Below the pieces are notes generated by a model. That model searched no databases, was not told the DNA's origin, and saw only the letters and a program-made list of their open reading frames with translations. Shown one piece after another: positions 6,239 through 14,638 of a DNA stretch of 21,433 nt. Where the stretch lies: positions 1-21,433 of the forward strand of contig CAXTTV010000072.1 of the NCBI GenBank assembly GCA_964247295.1. Direction: 5' to 3'. Origin of the DNA: CAXTTV01 sp964247295. GTDB taxonomy: Bacteria > Chloroflexota > Ktedonobacteria > Ktedonobacterales > Ktedonobacteraceae. Numbering within the stretch: the stretch's first letter is position 1; every line of letters begins with the position of its first letter. The translations under genes and the position numbers were made by a program.

Positions 6239-9200
6239 TTACCTCTTTGTCGTGCCGTACACCAGCATGTTTAAGGTATTGAGCAGCTCCTCATCCTGAT
6301 ATGGCTTTACAACATAGGCACTGGCTCCCAATTGCATGGCCCGCTGCTGATGCTTCGCGGCAGCGCGCGAGGTCAAAACAACCAGAGGCAGATTGCGGTA
6401 CTGATCTTGTGCCCGCACAGTAGCCATAAGTTCATACCCATCCATACGCGGCATCTCAATATCCAACAGAACCGCTGCCGGAGCCTCACGAGTGATCATC
6501 TCTAGAGCCTCTACACCATCGCGAGCCGTCTGCACTTCCCAGTTATGCTGTTTAAGCATGTTGCTGACCACGCGGCGCACGCTGGGACTATCATCTACAA
6601 CGAGAAGGTGCTTACCTTGCTCAGCCGGGGCTGTAGAGACCGGGCTAAGAGCAGAGGTAGAGGATCGGTTCACTTCTGGTGAGATACTGATGCCTTTGCT
6701 TAAACCAGAATATGCTGTTGGGATCAACACATTCTGCTGACCGGTTGTAGCACTCCCCAATGGACTTCCGATTAGTAAAGAGCGTGTGTTGAGTAGCTCG
6801 CCTATCTCCAGAATAAGCACAACGCGTCCATTACCAAGCACAGTTCCACCAGCGATACCATGGACGTTGCGTAAATGTGGTCCCAAGTTTTTCATCACGA
6901 CATCCATCTTACCCCGAATATCATCCACAATCAGAGCCATACGATGGCGACCAGTGTTTACTAACAACATGGGGGCCTTATCGTCGATCGCATTTACCGG
7001 CATAGATAGATACTGGGCCAGTGGAGTGAGTGGATAGTGCTCATTTCGGACAATAATGGCGGGCCTTCCTCCCATGACGGTACGCTTGTAACTGTCCAGA
7101 CGACCAATTGACTCTACAACTGCCGTGGGGATCGCGAACTGCTGATCATCTACTTTCACCATCATCGCGCTTTGAATCGCGAGGCTGGTCGGGAACTTCA
7201 TGGTAAAGGCGGTTCCCTGTCCAGGCATAGACTCAACTTCTAGCGTGCCGCGCAAGCGCGAAACGCTGTCGCGGACAACATCCAGACCAACACCTCGACC
7301 ACTTTCTTCGGAAAGCACGGCTGCGGTTGAGAAACCTGGCTGGAAGATTAATTCAATGACATCCGGCTCGCTCAAATGTTGATCGGGTCGGATTATGCCA
7401 CGGGCAATCGCTGAGTTACGCACCTTCTCAGGATCAATCCCCTGGCCATCATCACGTACAGTGATGACAACCTGATTGCCTTCGTAGGCGGCTGAAAGTT
7501 TGATCTGCCCATTTCTGGCTTTCCCCTGCGTCTCACGCACATCCGGCGTCTCCAGGGCATGTGTAACAGCATTTCGCATAAGGTGGAGCAGAGGGCCGGC
7601 AATCTCTTCAAAGACGGTGCGGTCGACTTCCGTCTCTTCACCCTCCAATACCAGCTCAAACTCTTTATGCTGCTTGATCGCGACTGACCGCGAAGCACGG
7701 TAGAGCCGTGGAACCATCGAGGAGATGGGAACCAGCCGCGCCTTCATCAGGCGATCCTGGAAGGTTGTATTCAAACGGCCCTCACGCGCGAATACGCCCT
7801 CGCACTCACGAATGATGGTATCCATCTCAGCACTTAAGGTAATCATATCTGAGATGCCTTCGATCAGACCGCGAGAAAGTTGATGAAACTCAGTATAACG
7901 GTCCAGCTCCAGCACATCAAAGTCGTCCAGGTACGCGCGATCTCGACCATCTTTTCCATTGGTCCGTGGGGTTTGGAAGGCGGGGATACTGGAGAGCGTG
8001 CCCCCTCCAGGTAGGTTCGGTCGCTCCTTACCACTTGGAAGTGCAGCGGCCTCGAAACTGGTCTCCAACTTCTGACCAACATCACGCAGACGACCACTAC
8101 TAATACCAACATCGGAAACTAGTCGAACCAGCCGATCTAAACGCTCCTCTAACACGCTCCGATTCACCAGGATCTCACCAAACAGATTGACCAGTTCATC
8201 CAACTTTTGCAGGCGGACACGTACGCTCAAGTCGCTGCGGGCCGCGCGTTGGGCATTAGTTTCAGCCCCCTGCGCTTCATCCACCACACTCGTCACAGTC
8301 GAGGCTTCATGATCCTCTTCAATCTCTTCTTCAAAAGCCGCATGAGCCGGGCTATTTGCCCCCAGAAGCGCTGTATAGCGATCGTGCAAAGAGTGGAGAC
8401 GAACCTCTTCGCTCTGCTCACCCTCTTTGCCGGTAATCATCAGGTCCAGGGTTTCGGCTGTATCGAGAATGATCCCCAATACTTCAGAAGTAATGGTCGT
8501 TTCACCCTCCATGATGCTATCTAGAAGATCTTCTGAAAGGTGAGATAGATCGGCGATGGGCCGAAAACCCATCATACCAGCCGCCCCTTTCAGGGTATGA
8601 GTCGCGCGGCGGATACTCTGGATCAAATCCAGATCCTGAGGTGACTTTTCTAGAGCAGCGACATTCATACTGATAGTTTGTAGATGCTCTTCGGCCTCGG
8701 ACCGGAAGATATCAGCCGCCTCATCACCATAGTCAATCGTACTATTAGGTGGGGGCGGGGTTGGAGTCTCGGCTGCCTTAGGTAGAGGCTGCATATGATG
8801 GGGAGAGTCAACAGAGAGCCGATGATCGTTACCCTCTTTCTGGCGCTTTTCCGCCGCTTCGCTCGCAGAAGCCGAGGCAATCTGGCTTAAGAAATCGCGC
8901 CGTACCTGGATCTCGATCTCGTTACGCAGTCGAGCCTCAATCTCTTTGAGAGCCTCTTCACCGACCAATCCCCCCGAGAGCTGCTCACGCATCTGACGAT
9001 GGCCCTCGAACTCCTGACGGATCTCCTCACGTAAGTGCTGCTCAAGCTCAGCCCGGCTTGCGAGGGTGATCGAACGGTCTTCAAACTCTTGACGAACCTC
9101 CTCGCGTACCTGTTGCTCCATCCTCAGGCGATCGGCCTCAGCCGATCGCCTGAGTTCCTCACGTACCTGCGCCTCGATCTCATTCCGTAGGGCTTCGGGA

Positions 9201-10852
9201 TCTCCCCGACGCTCAAAAGTAACACGTTCGCCTGGTACCTCAGGAGTATCCATCCTCTGCCACTCGGTCCAACCTGCTTCATGTCTTAGTGTGAGGGTAG
9301 AATTCTGCTCCTGTAACTGCTGGAAGGCCAATCCACATTCAGTAAGCGATTCCTGGAATTGCTGAAGCGCTATATTAATCTGTTCATCGGTGAACTCTAC
9401 ACCTGAAGCGATCGGGTCAATTTTGTCGAGAACTTTCTTAAGTTTACTATTCACAACCCACATTACCGAAAGCGGCAAGGCGCGACGCACCTTTTCCGGG
9501 CTATTCTTCAGATCCAGCCCCATAGCCTTACCAGCCCAAATCTCCATCCGATCGAGAGCATCTTTGGAACCATCTAGAAATCCCTTAAATTCCGATCGTT
9601 GCTTCTCAATCACTTTCACGGCTGAACGCAGTTGACTCACGGAAGATTTTAAGGAGGCGGCATGTTTTTCTAAACCCTCAACCTCACCCTGCATCTGCCT
9701 GTAGGAGGCCGGAAGCGACTGAGACGCCTCTGGTTGGTTCGCCTGAGTCCGAAAACTCGCTTCGGCCTGCACTGGTGGCATTGGAAGTTGCTCAACCAGG
9801 TCTCCAGCAGGTTGCACGCGTTCTTCCACCGACTCAAATGCCTGCTGAGCACGATCGTTATTCCGCTCAATGGGCGGAACAGTCGGCTCCTTTTTACTTC
9901 CCCCCATCAAAAGTTCAAGAGCGCTAGCAAGAGAAGGCTCCCGTGGAGTTGACTCTGACTGAGAAGGCGGTATCGCCGAGGGAGTTGGTGTATCCCAATT
10001 CCAAATATTCTCGTTCCTGGAAATCTCAGGCTGAACTTCAGGCTGGGATGGTGACAAGAATTGAGAAGGTGTAGATGGAGGGACAGTTGAGTGTGGGGGC
10101 GGCGATGAGGGAGGCGGCGAAAAATAAGACTGGTTTGCGCCATCCATCAAAGATTGTTCCGGCTCTCGCCCCATAAAATCGGGATTCGTAAATGGATTTA
10201 AAGGTGGTCCCGAATTCAAATTAGGACGCGACAAAGCCGCCGGCTCCTCCGGCCAGAGACTATCCTCAGAAGAAGACGAGCGGAACGAATTCAGCACATC
10301 ATCTAAGGATGGCATCGCCGGTCCCGAACCACTGGAAGTCGGAGAAGAGAAACCATTTGTATAATTTCCCGGATCGGTCTGAGGTGTAAGGGTAGTGCTC
10401 CTGTTTGCCCCATTCTGCTGATACGCCACTGGAGCACTTTCCGTCGCACCTTGTGACTCAAACGCAGCCTGAAACTGCTCATAATCCTGATCATCTTCCG
10501 TGACAATCGACGGATCTTCACGCTCTTCACGAATACCATCAAGCAGACGATACATGCGTCCCAAAGAGCGTTGCAGGAGATTGACCGTTGGCAGATCCAA
10601 GGGGGCCCCCCCCTCTTTGACATCATCCAAAATATCTTCCATGCCACGGGCAATATGGGCCAGACCAGTGAAATCCATCATTGAGGCAGCACCGTGAATA
10701 GTATGAGTACAGCGATGCGACTCCTCAAGAGCTTCCATGTCGGCTGGTGAGTGTGCCAGGCGCTCAAGGCTGGCCTTAATTTCCGGCAAATAACTATTTA
10801 CTTCTTCGATAAACGAGTCGAGGACAGTTAGTTTATCAAACGAATTCGACAT
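6239..10852 (-). CDS. cheA: Giant hybrid chemotaxis histidine kinase CheA (HPt-coil-HPt-kinase-CheW-REC), ChpA/PixL type
   Basis: 1537 residues from ATG 10852. A GTG at 10867 would add five residues; neither start has a strong ribosome site. Domain order: HPt1 (about 10-110, phospho-acceptor candidate His50 in HTIHG); a Pro/Ser/Gln-rich disordered stretch (about 130-390); a charged coiled coil with repeated REE-x-RQEFE units (about 395-700); HPt2 (about 720-830, canonical HTLKGAAGMMGF); dimerisation P3 (about 875-1010, LVNLFGEILVNRS); an HATPase with N-box HLMRNAVTHALE, DDGQGID and SGRGVGLDVV; a CheW-like P5 (about 1225-1350); and a C-terminal receiver (about 1410-1530, VVDDS, LLDIEMPRMDG, VVKPY). 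It autophosphorylates in complex with CheW and the receptor and passes phosphate to the receivers encoded upstream and to its own receiver. Size and layout resemble ChpA of Pil-Chp and PixL of cyanobacteria. It follows the receptor gene after a 137-base gap. Confidence 0.95.
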   Translation of the reverse strand: MSNSFDKLTVLDSFIEEVNSYLPEIKASLERLAHSPADMEALEESHRCTHTIHGAASMMDFTGLAHIARGMEDILDDVKEGGAPLDLPTVNLLQRSLGRMYRLLDGIREEREDPSIVTEDDQDYEQFQAAFESQGATESAPVAYQQNGANRSTTLTPQTDPGNYTNGFSSPTSSGSGPAMPSLDDVLNSFRSSSSEDSLWPEEPAALSRPNLNSGPPLNPFTNPDFMGREPEQSLMDGANQSYFSPPPSSPPPHSTVPPSTPSQFLSPSQPEVQPEISRNENIWNWDTPTPSAIPPSQSESTPREPSLASALELLMGGSKKEPTVPPIERNNDRAQQAFESVEERVQPAGDLVEQLPMPPVQAEASFRTQANQPEASQSLPASYRQMQGEVEGLEKHAASLKSSVSQLRSAVKVIEKQRSEFKGFLDGSKDALDRMEIWAGKAMGLDLKNSPEKVRRALPLSVMWVVNSKLKKVLDKIDPIASGVEFTDEQINIALQQFQESLTECGLAFQQLQEQNSTLTLRHEAGWTEWQRMDTPEVPGERVTFERRGDPEALRNEIEAQVREELRRSAEADRLRMEQQVREEVRQEFEDRSITLASRAELEQHLREEIRQEFEGHRQMREQLSGGLVGEEALKEIEARLRNEIEIQVRRDFLSQIASASASEAAEKRQKEGNDHRLSVDSPHHMQPLPKAAETPTPPPPNSTIDYGDEAADIFRSEAEEHLQTISMNVAALEKSPQDLDLIQSIRRATHTLKGAAGMMGFRPIADLSHLSEDLLDSIMEGETTITSEVLGIILDTAETLDLMITGKEGEQSEEVRLHSLHDRYTALLGANSPAHAAFEEEIEEDHEASTVTSVVDEAQGAETNAQRAARSDLSVRVRLQKLDELVNLFGEILVNRSVLEERLDRLVRLVSDVGISSGRLRDVGQKLETSFEAAALPSGKERPNLPGGGTLSSIPAFQTPRTNGKDGRDRAYLDDFDVLELDRYTEFHQLSRGLIEGISDMITLSAEMDTIIRECEGVFAREGRLNTTFQDRLMKARLVPISSMVPRLYRASRSVAIKQHKEFELVLEGEETEVDRTVFEEIAGPLLHLMRNAVTHALETPDVRETQGKARNGQIKLSAAYEGNQVVITVRDDGQGIDPEKVRNSAIARGIIRPDQHLSEPDVIELIFQPGFSTAAVLSEESGRGVGLDVVRDSVSRLRGTLEVESMPGQGTAFTMKFPTSLAIQSAMMVKVDDQQFAIPTAVVESIGRLDSYKRTVMGGRPAIIVRNEHYPLTPLAQYLSMPVNAIDDKAPMLLVNTGRHRMALIVDDIRGKMDVVMKNLGPHLRNVHGIAGGTVLGNGRVVLILEIGELLNTRSLLIGSPLGSATTGQQNVLIPTAYSGLSKGISISPEVNRSSTSALSPVSTAPAEQGKHLLVVDDSPSVRRVVSNMLKQHNWEVQTARDGVEALEMITREAPAAVLLDIEMPRMDGYELMATVRAQDQYRNLPLVVLTSRAAAKHQQRAMQLGASAYVVKPYQDEELLNTLNMLVYGTTKR
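9123..9154. repeat. Perfect 14-bp inverted repeat inside cheA
   Basis: Arms 9123-9136 and 9141-9154 are exact reverse complements around the loop CTCA. It lies in the coiled-coil coding part (around residue 570), encoding RRSAEADRLR, and so could fold in the mRNA. It resembles no known mobile or regulatory site that I can name. Confidence 0.6.
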
Positions 10853-10906
10853 GTTACACGCACCCACTTATTCTTCTAGCTCTGCATCTACCGCGAACCT
10901 GCCACG

Positions 10907-10946
10907 GGTCCCGATAAAAGGACCATGAGGCCACCGTAGTGGCCTC
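10907..10946. promoter_or_regulatory. Tandem hairpins in the mcp-cheA gap
   Basis: A perfect 8-bp stem (GAGGCCAC, 10927-10934, with GTGGCCTC, 10939-10946, loop CGTA) lies in the 137 bases between the receptor stop and the cheA start. A weaker 5-bp stem (10907-10911 with 10920-10924) sits on its downstream side in the minus direction, with TTTT in its loop. This could be a partial terminator or an RNA-stability element that sets the receptor-to-kinase ratio. There is no proper U-run after the main stem, so full termination is unlikely. Confidence 0.4.
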
Positions 10947-10989
10947 GATTATGATCGCCCTCAGGCGCAGTAATACAGAGATGTGTGTA

Positions 10990-13029
10990 CTATTGACCGA
11001 ACTGTCCATCACCAGAAAAAGGCATCTGGTCCGAGCCAAATGGTGATTGATGCTGCTGTCCGTTGGCCTGCCAGCGTGAGCGAGACGCTGAAGGTGGGAC
11101 CGATGAAGGGATCTGAGGCGCACCAAATCCCTGAGGCGAAGATTGACCAATGATCTGCTGTCCCTGTTGACCAAAGCCTGGGTTCATCCCAAACTGTGTT
11201 CCACTTCCAAAGCCTTGCTGAGCCTCAAAACCATCAAACTCTCCAAACCCCTGCTGACCATTAAAGCCCGGCTGGTTCCCAAACCCCTGCTGACCATTAA
11301 AGCCCGGCTGGTTCCCAAACCCCTGCTGACCATTAAAGCCCTGATGGTCTCCAAACCCTTGCTGAGGGTTCTGAGAATTCCCAAAACTACCCAGACCATT
11401 GGCCTGATTACCAAAAGAGAATTGTCCGCCCGATGGCGATAACGCGACCAGGGAACCAGAATTATCGGGCTCAGGCAATGGTGGGAAATTGGTCGAGAAA
11501 TTTGTTCCCCAACCATTGTCCATACCAGGAGCCGCCAAAGGCGGGAAGCCATGATCGCCGGAAGGCAGCGCACCCATAGAAGCCATCCCTGGCAATAGAC
11601 CAGATGGCTCATCCGCCCGCTCAGGAAGCCGGAAGGTTGAAACCGACGCGCGTAGCTGATCAGAAAGCTCAGCTAGATAACTTACACTGGTCGCTGACTC
11701 TTGAGCACCGGAATTAGTCTGACGAGTGATTTCAGAGATTTGCCCCATCGCCACAGCCACCGACTCAGAAACCGAAGCCTGCTTATTAGCGGCTTGCGCG
11801 ATACCTTCGATCATCTGTGCCTGGTTCTCTACAGCAGAGTAAATAGAGTTCAAGGCACGACCAGCTTCGTCAGCCAGGTTCGATCCTTTAACAACCTCCT
11901 GTGTACTCTCTTCCATAGCGACAACCGCTTCATATGTATCGCCCTGAATACTCTTAACTAGCGTAGCGATTCGCTTGGTAGACTCCGTAGAGCGCTCAGC
12001 CAGCAGACGGATCTCATCAGCCACAACCGCGAAACCTCGTCCATGCTCGCCTGCCATCGCGGACTGAATAGCAGCGTTTAGAGCGAGCAGGTTAGTCTGA
12101 TCGGCGATATCTTCAATGATCCGGACGATCTCACCAATCTCGTTGGAGCGCTCGCCCAGACGCTTAATTTTCTTTGAAGTCTCCTGCACATTCTCTCGAA
12201 TGACGACCATGCCTTCGATTGTTTGGCGTACAGCCAGTTGGCCGCTACTAGAATAACGAAGCGCTTCCTGCGCAGCCTCCGCACTCAACTGAGCGTTGTA
12301 AGCAACATTTTGAATAAAGATAGCCAGGGCCTCTACAGCCTCAGTAGTCTGAGAGATCTGAGCAACCTGCGTTTCTGAAGCCTGGGCCAGTTCAGCGGAA
12401 CGATCCAGAATGCGGCGAGTCGCGTTCGTCACCTGGACTGCTGTGGTCTGAACACGGCCGACAACTTTTGCCAGCTCTTCAATCATGTAGTTGAAGGAGT
12501 CAGCCAGGACACCCAGAGTATCGGGAGTAACCTCAGCCTGAACACGGAGATCGCCATCACCAACGGCACTGACTTCTTGTAGAAGTTTCTCAATCTGAGC
12601 CTGAAGAGCTGCGGCATCACTACCCATCGTGGCACTGTTAGATGAAGATGAACCAACTTGCATAAGACCTTGACTATCAAGCAATGTATTAAGTGCCATA
12701 GATAGTTGCGCAAACTCATCATCGCCGCTCACAACGGCCCGAATATTGCGATCGCCACCAGCGACATCGCGACAAACATCAACGAAAGCTAATATGCGGT
12801 CTTTAATACTTTTTTGCATTACGAGATTAACGAGGATGACAGAAGCTAAAGATACACCGGCTGCAATACCACCAACAATAAACAATGGAGTTTTATCTGT
12901 GCCGGTATACAGAACAATCATAATAATCAGGGCAATAAAGCCCAGTAATGGAACTAACACTGATACAGACGTACTTATCTGCATCAGCGAGTTAACAGAC
13001 ATTCCACTGCTACTGCGATCAGGATTCAT
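10990..13029 (-). CDS. Methyl-accepting chemotaxis protein, PilJ/PixJ-like, with Q/G/F-rich repeat tail
   Basis: 679 residues. Two membrane segments (about 22-41 and 49-71) are joined by a loop of only about eight residues, so there is no extracellular ligand domain. HAMP-like regions follow (about 72-125 and 140-190), then the cytoplasmic signalling hairpin (about 195-455). Its tip reads ADQTNLLALNAAIQSAMAGE, then HGRGFAVVADEIRLLAERS. The IQ-x-AMAGE form, instead of IEAARAGE, and the following LVKSIQGDT are, as I recall, typical of PilJ-type receptors of type IV pilus systems. The C-terminal 200 residues or so are low-complexity, rich in Gln, Gly, Phe, Asn and Pro, with tandem GFNGQQGFGNQP units; no CheR-tethering pentapeptide is visible. 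AGGAGG lies eight bases before ATG 13029. It sits between cheW and cheA and should couple to both. Confidence 0.94.
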   Translation of the reverse strand: MNPDRSSSGMSVNSLMQISTSVSVLVPLLGFIALIIMIVLYTGTDKTPLFIVGGIAAGVSLASVILVNLVMQKSIKDRILAFVDVCRDVAGGDRNIRAVVSGDDEFAQLSMALNTLLDSQGLMQVGSSSSNSATMGSDAAALQAQIEKLLQEVSAVGDGDLRVQAEVTPDTLGVLADSFNYMIEELAKVVGRVQTTAVQVTNATRRILDRSAELAQASETQVAQISQTTEAVEALAIFIQNVAYNAQLSAEAAQEALRYSSSGQLAVRQTIEGMVVIRENVQETSKKIKRLGERSNEIGEIVRIIEDIADQTNLLALNAAIQSAMAGEHGRGFAVVADEIRLLAERSTESTKRIATLVKSIQGDTYEAVVAMEESTQEVVKGSNLADEAGRALNSIYSAVENQAQMIEGIAQAANKQASVSESVAVAMGQISEITRQTNSGAQESATSVSYLAELSDQLRASVSTFRLPERADEPSGLLPGMASMGALPSGDHGFPPLAAPGMDNGWGTNFSTNFPPLPEPDNSGSLVALSPSGGQFSFGNQANGLGSFGNSQNPQQGFGDHQGFNGQQGFGNQPGFNGQQGFGNQPGFNGQQGFGEFDGFEAQQGFGSGTQFGMNPGFGQQGQQIIGQSSPQGFGAPQIPSSVPPSASRSRWQANGQQHQSPFGSDQMPFSGDGQFGQ
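11209..11352. repeat. In-frame 36-bp tandem repeat in the receptor gene tail
   Basis: Four consecutive 36-bp units start at 11209, 11245, 11281 and 11317. The second and third are identical, and the third matches the fourth over its first 25 bases. A shorter degenerate unit follows at 11353. Each unit encodes twelve residues of the pattern GFNGQQGFGNQP, so copy-number change keeps the reading frame. Spacers are lacking, so this is a coding minisatellite and not a CRISPR array. Confidence 0.9.
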
Positions 13030-13069
13030 CCGCCGGGCCTCCTGTTACAAATATAGTTTAATTGTTTCA

Positions 13070-13675
13070 TTATTCTAAAGCCTTGTAACGCTGCATTTTA
13101 TCGGAAAAAAGCAGACGTGCTGCATCCAGTAAAACTATTGCACGCTGAATGAGCAGCGCGCTTCCAGCAGCGTAGGGCGCGACCCACGGTGGAATAGCGA
13201 TCTGGCGTTCATTCACATCGGTGATAGAACCTTCGGGAATCTGCAACATTTCACTGACCGAATCTACAACTAAACAAATGACCATTTCATTATACTGAAC
13301 TGATAATAAGCGCGTACGCGGGTTATAAGGAAGGCTCTCCATTTCAAGAAAGCTACGCGTATCTACAACCGAGGCGATTGAGCCTCGTAGATTGATCACA
13401 CCTTTGATCCAGGATGCAACATTAGGAACAGGCGTGACATCTATTAAGCGCTCTACCCCTTGCACATGTTCAGCCTTCAAAGCAAATTCACGATCAAGCA
13501 AAGTAAAAACCAGATATTGCTCTCCAATTACTTGAGCCGCAGTACTCCCCTCCGGACGTAACTGCCCCATCTGCGCAGCTTGCAATGAAAGAGCCGCCAT
13601 TGAGGATGAGAGTGTTCCAGCTTTTTGGGCGGCCAGAGCCTGTAGCTGTAGCCTGTGTAATTCTTCGCTGTTCAC
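13070..13675 (-). CDS. cheW: CheW-like coupling protein (PilI/PixI type)
   Basis: 201 residues. The first 50 residues are a Gln/Ala/Leu-rich extension. The CheW domain covers about 50-195: QYLVFTLLDREFALKAEHVQGVERL, then TPVPNVASWIKGVINLRGSIASVVDTRSFL, a hallmark of CheW folds, and LLSVQYNEMVICLVVDSVSEM. It links the receptor tip to CheA in the signalling array. The start is GTG 13675, supported by an excellent AAGGAG six bases upstream; no better ATG exists near the domain. It lies 41 bases after the PilH-like receiver gene and 40 bases before the receptor gene, which is the pilI/pixI position in the related operons. Confidence 0.94.
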   Translation of the reverse strand: MNSEELHRLQLQALAAQKAGTLSSSMAALSLQAAQMGQLRPEGSTAAQVIGEQYLVFTLLDREFALKAEHVQGVERLIDVTPVPNVASWIKGVINLRGSIASVVDTRSFLEMESLPYNPRTRLLSVQYNEMVICLVVDSVSEMLQIPEGSITDVNERQIAIPPWVAPYAAGSALLIQRAIVLLDAARLLFSDKMQRYKALE

Positions 13676-13716
13676 TTTTACTCCTTGCTTGCTTATCTTG
13701 TCTTCACTCCTAAACG

Positions 13717-14082
13717 CTAGACAAGACTACGCACACTGGCAACTAACTCATCCTCTTTGAAAGGTTTAGTTATATACATATCCGCCCCTTGACGCAAGCC
13801 CCAGGAACGATCCAATGGTGTGTTTTTACTTGTCAATAAGATAATCGGTATATGTTTACTTGCATCCATGTTCTTAAGTTTGCGGCAGATCTGAAACCCA
13901 TTTTGTTTCGGTAGTACCACATCCAGCACGATGCACTGAGGCCGCTCCTTGAAGACTTTCTCCACTGCCTCATCCCCATCTATTGCAGTCACTACCTCAA
14001 AGCCGCTATTGCGCAGTGGAGCTGCAATCATTGCTAATTCAGTCCAGCTATCGTCCACAATGAGGATTTTTTGCCCCGGCAT
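13717..14082 (-). CDS. Single-domain response regulator, PilH/PixH/CheY-like
   Basis: 121 residues, one receiver domain with no output domain. Acidic pair Asp10-Asp11, phospho-acceptor Asp54 (VLDVVLP), Thr84 and Lys106 (TKPF) are all present. ATG 14082 is preferred because AAAGG lies about nine bases upstream; a GTG at 14100 would add six residues. It is presumably phosphorylated by the CheA encoded downstream and either drives a motility output or acts as a phosphate sink, as PilH does. It is preceded by a 121-base gap from the other receiver gene, the second-largest gap inside this operon. Confidence 0.93.
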   Translation of the reverse strand: MPGQKILIVDDSWTELAMIAAPLRNSGFEVVTAIDGDEAVEKVFKERPQCIVLDVVLPKQNGFQICRKLKNMDASKHIPIILLTSKNTPLDRSWGLRQGADMYITKPFKEDELVASVRSLV

Positions 14083-14203
14083 TTTTTTATACCTTTCCAC
14101 TCATAACTTTTGCTCTTAGCCTGTATGGTGGGAAAATCACGGCTACCCGCTGATGTACTAATACCTAATGTGAGAAACTATCGGTAGGGTAGTAGCACTT
14201 CCT

Positions 14204-14638
14204 TTAGCCACGGCGTCGCAAACGCGGTCGCCCTGTCTCGTGCGGAGCCGGGACACGATCCTGCCAGTTTATCAGGTGTTTCTTGACGGTATTGACCAGC
14301 TCTGCCGAGTCAAACGGCTTTGTTAAATACTCCGTTGACCCAGCTAGACGGCCCCGCATCTTGTCGAACAAACCATCTTTCCCACTCAGCATAATAATAG
14401 GTATCTGCCTAAACTGCAAGTTTTTACGTATTATCTGGCAAATATGGTACCCATCCATCCGGGGTAATTGAATGTCTAGCAAGATAAGCGCGGGCATTTC
14501 ATCAGCTACTGATGTCAATGCACTCAGGCCATCACTTGCGGTTATTACCCTGATGTGCTCTCGCTGTAGAGTCATCTGCACGATTTTGCGTACAGTGGGA
14601 CTATCATCCACTACGAGCACTGTTGGTTCGCTCGTCAT
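14204..14638 (-). CDS. Single-domain response regulator, PilG/PixG-receiver-like
   Basis: 144 residues: one complete receiver (Asp11-Asp12, Asp55 in LLDIQLPRMDG, Ser85, Lys107 in TKPF) plus a basic tail ending RPRLRRRG. VVDDSPTVRKIVQMTL is typical of the PilG/PatA receiver group. Its ATG shares a base with the stop codon of the preceding DUF4388 gene (TAATG), and an AAGGAGG site lies inside that gene eight bases upstream, so translation is coupled. In PatA and PixG the same two parts, PATAN and receiver, form one protein, so this gene and its upstream neighbour look like a split PixG. The Arg-rich tail could bind nucleic acid or acidic partners, but that is a guess. Confidence 0.93.
   Translation of the reverse strand: MTSEPTVLVVDDSPTVRKIVQMTLQREHIRVITASDGLSALTSVADEMPALILLDIQLPRMDGYHICQIIRKNLQFRQIPIIMLSGKDGLFDKMRGRLAGSTEYLTKPFDSAELVNTVKKHLINWQDRVPAPHETGRPRLRRRG

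Noticed and set aside
10853..10867. GTG start for cheA five codons upstream
   Set aside because: Possible but not better supported than ATG 10852; the added residues are not part of the HPt domain.
11209..11352. 36-bp repeat periodicity resembling a CRISPR array
   Set aside because: Units are directly adjacent with no spacers and are translated in frame as part of the receptor tail.
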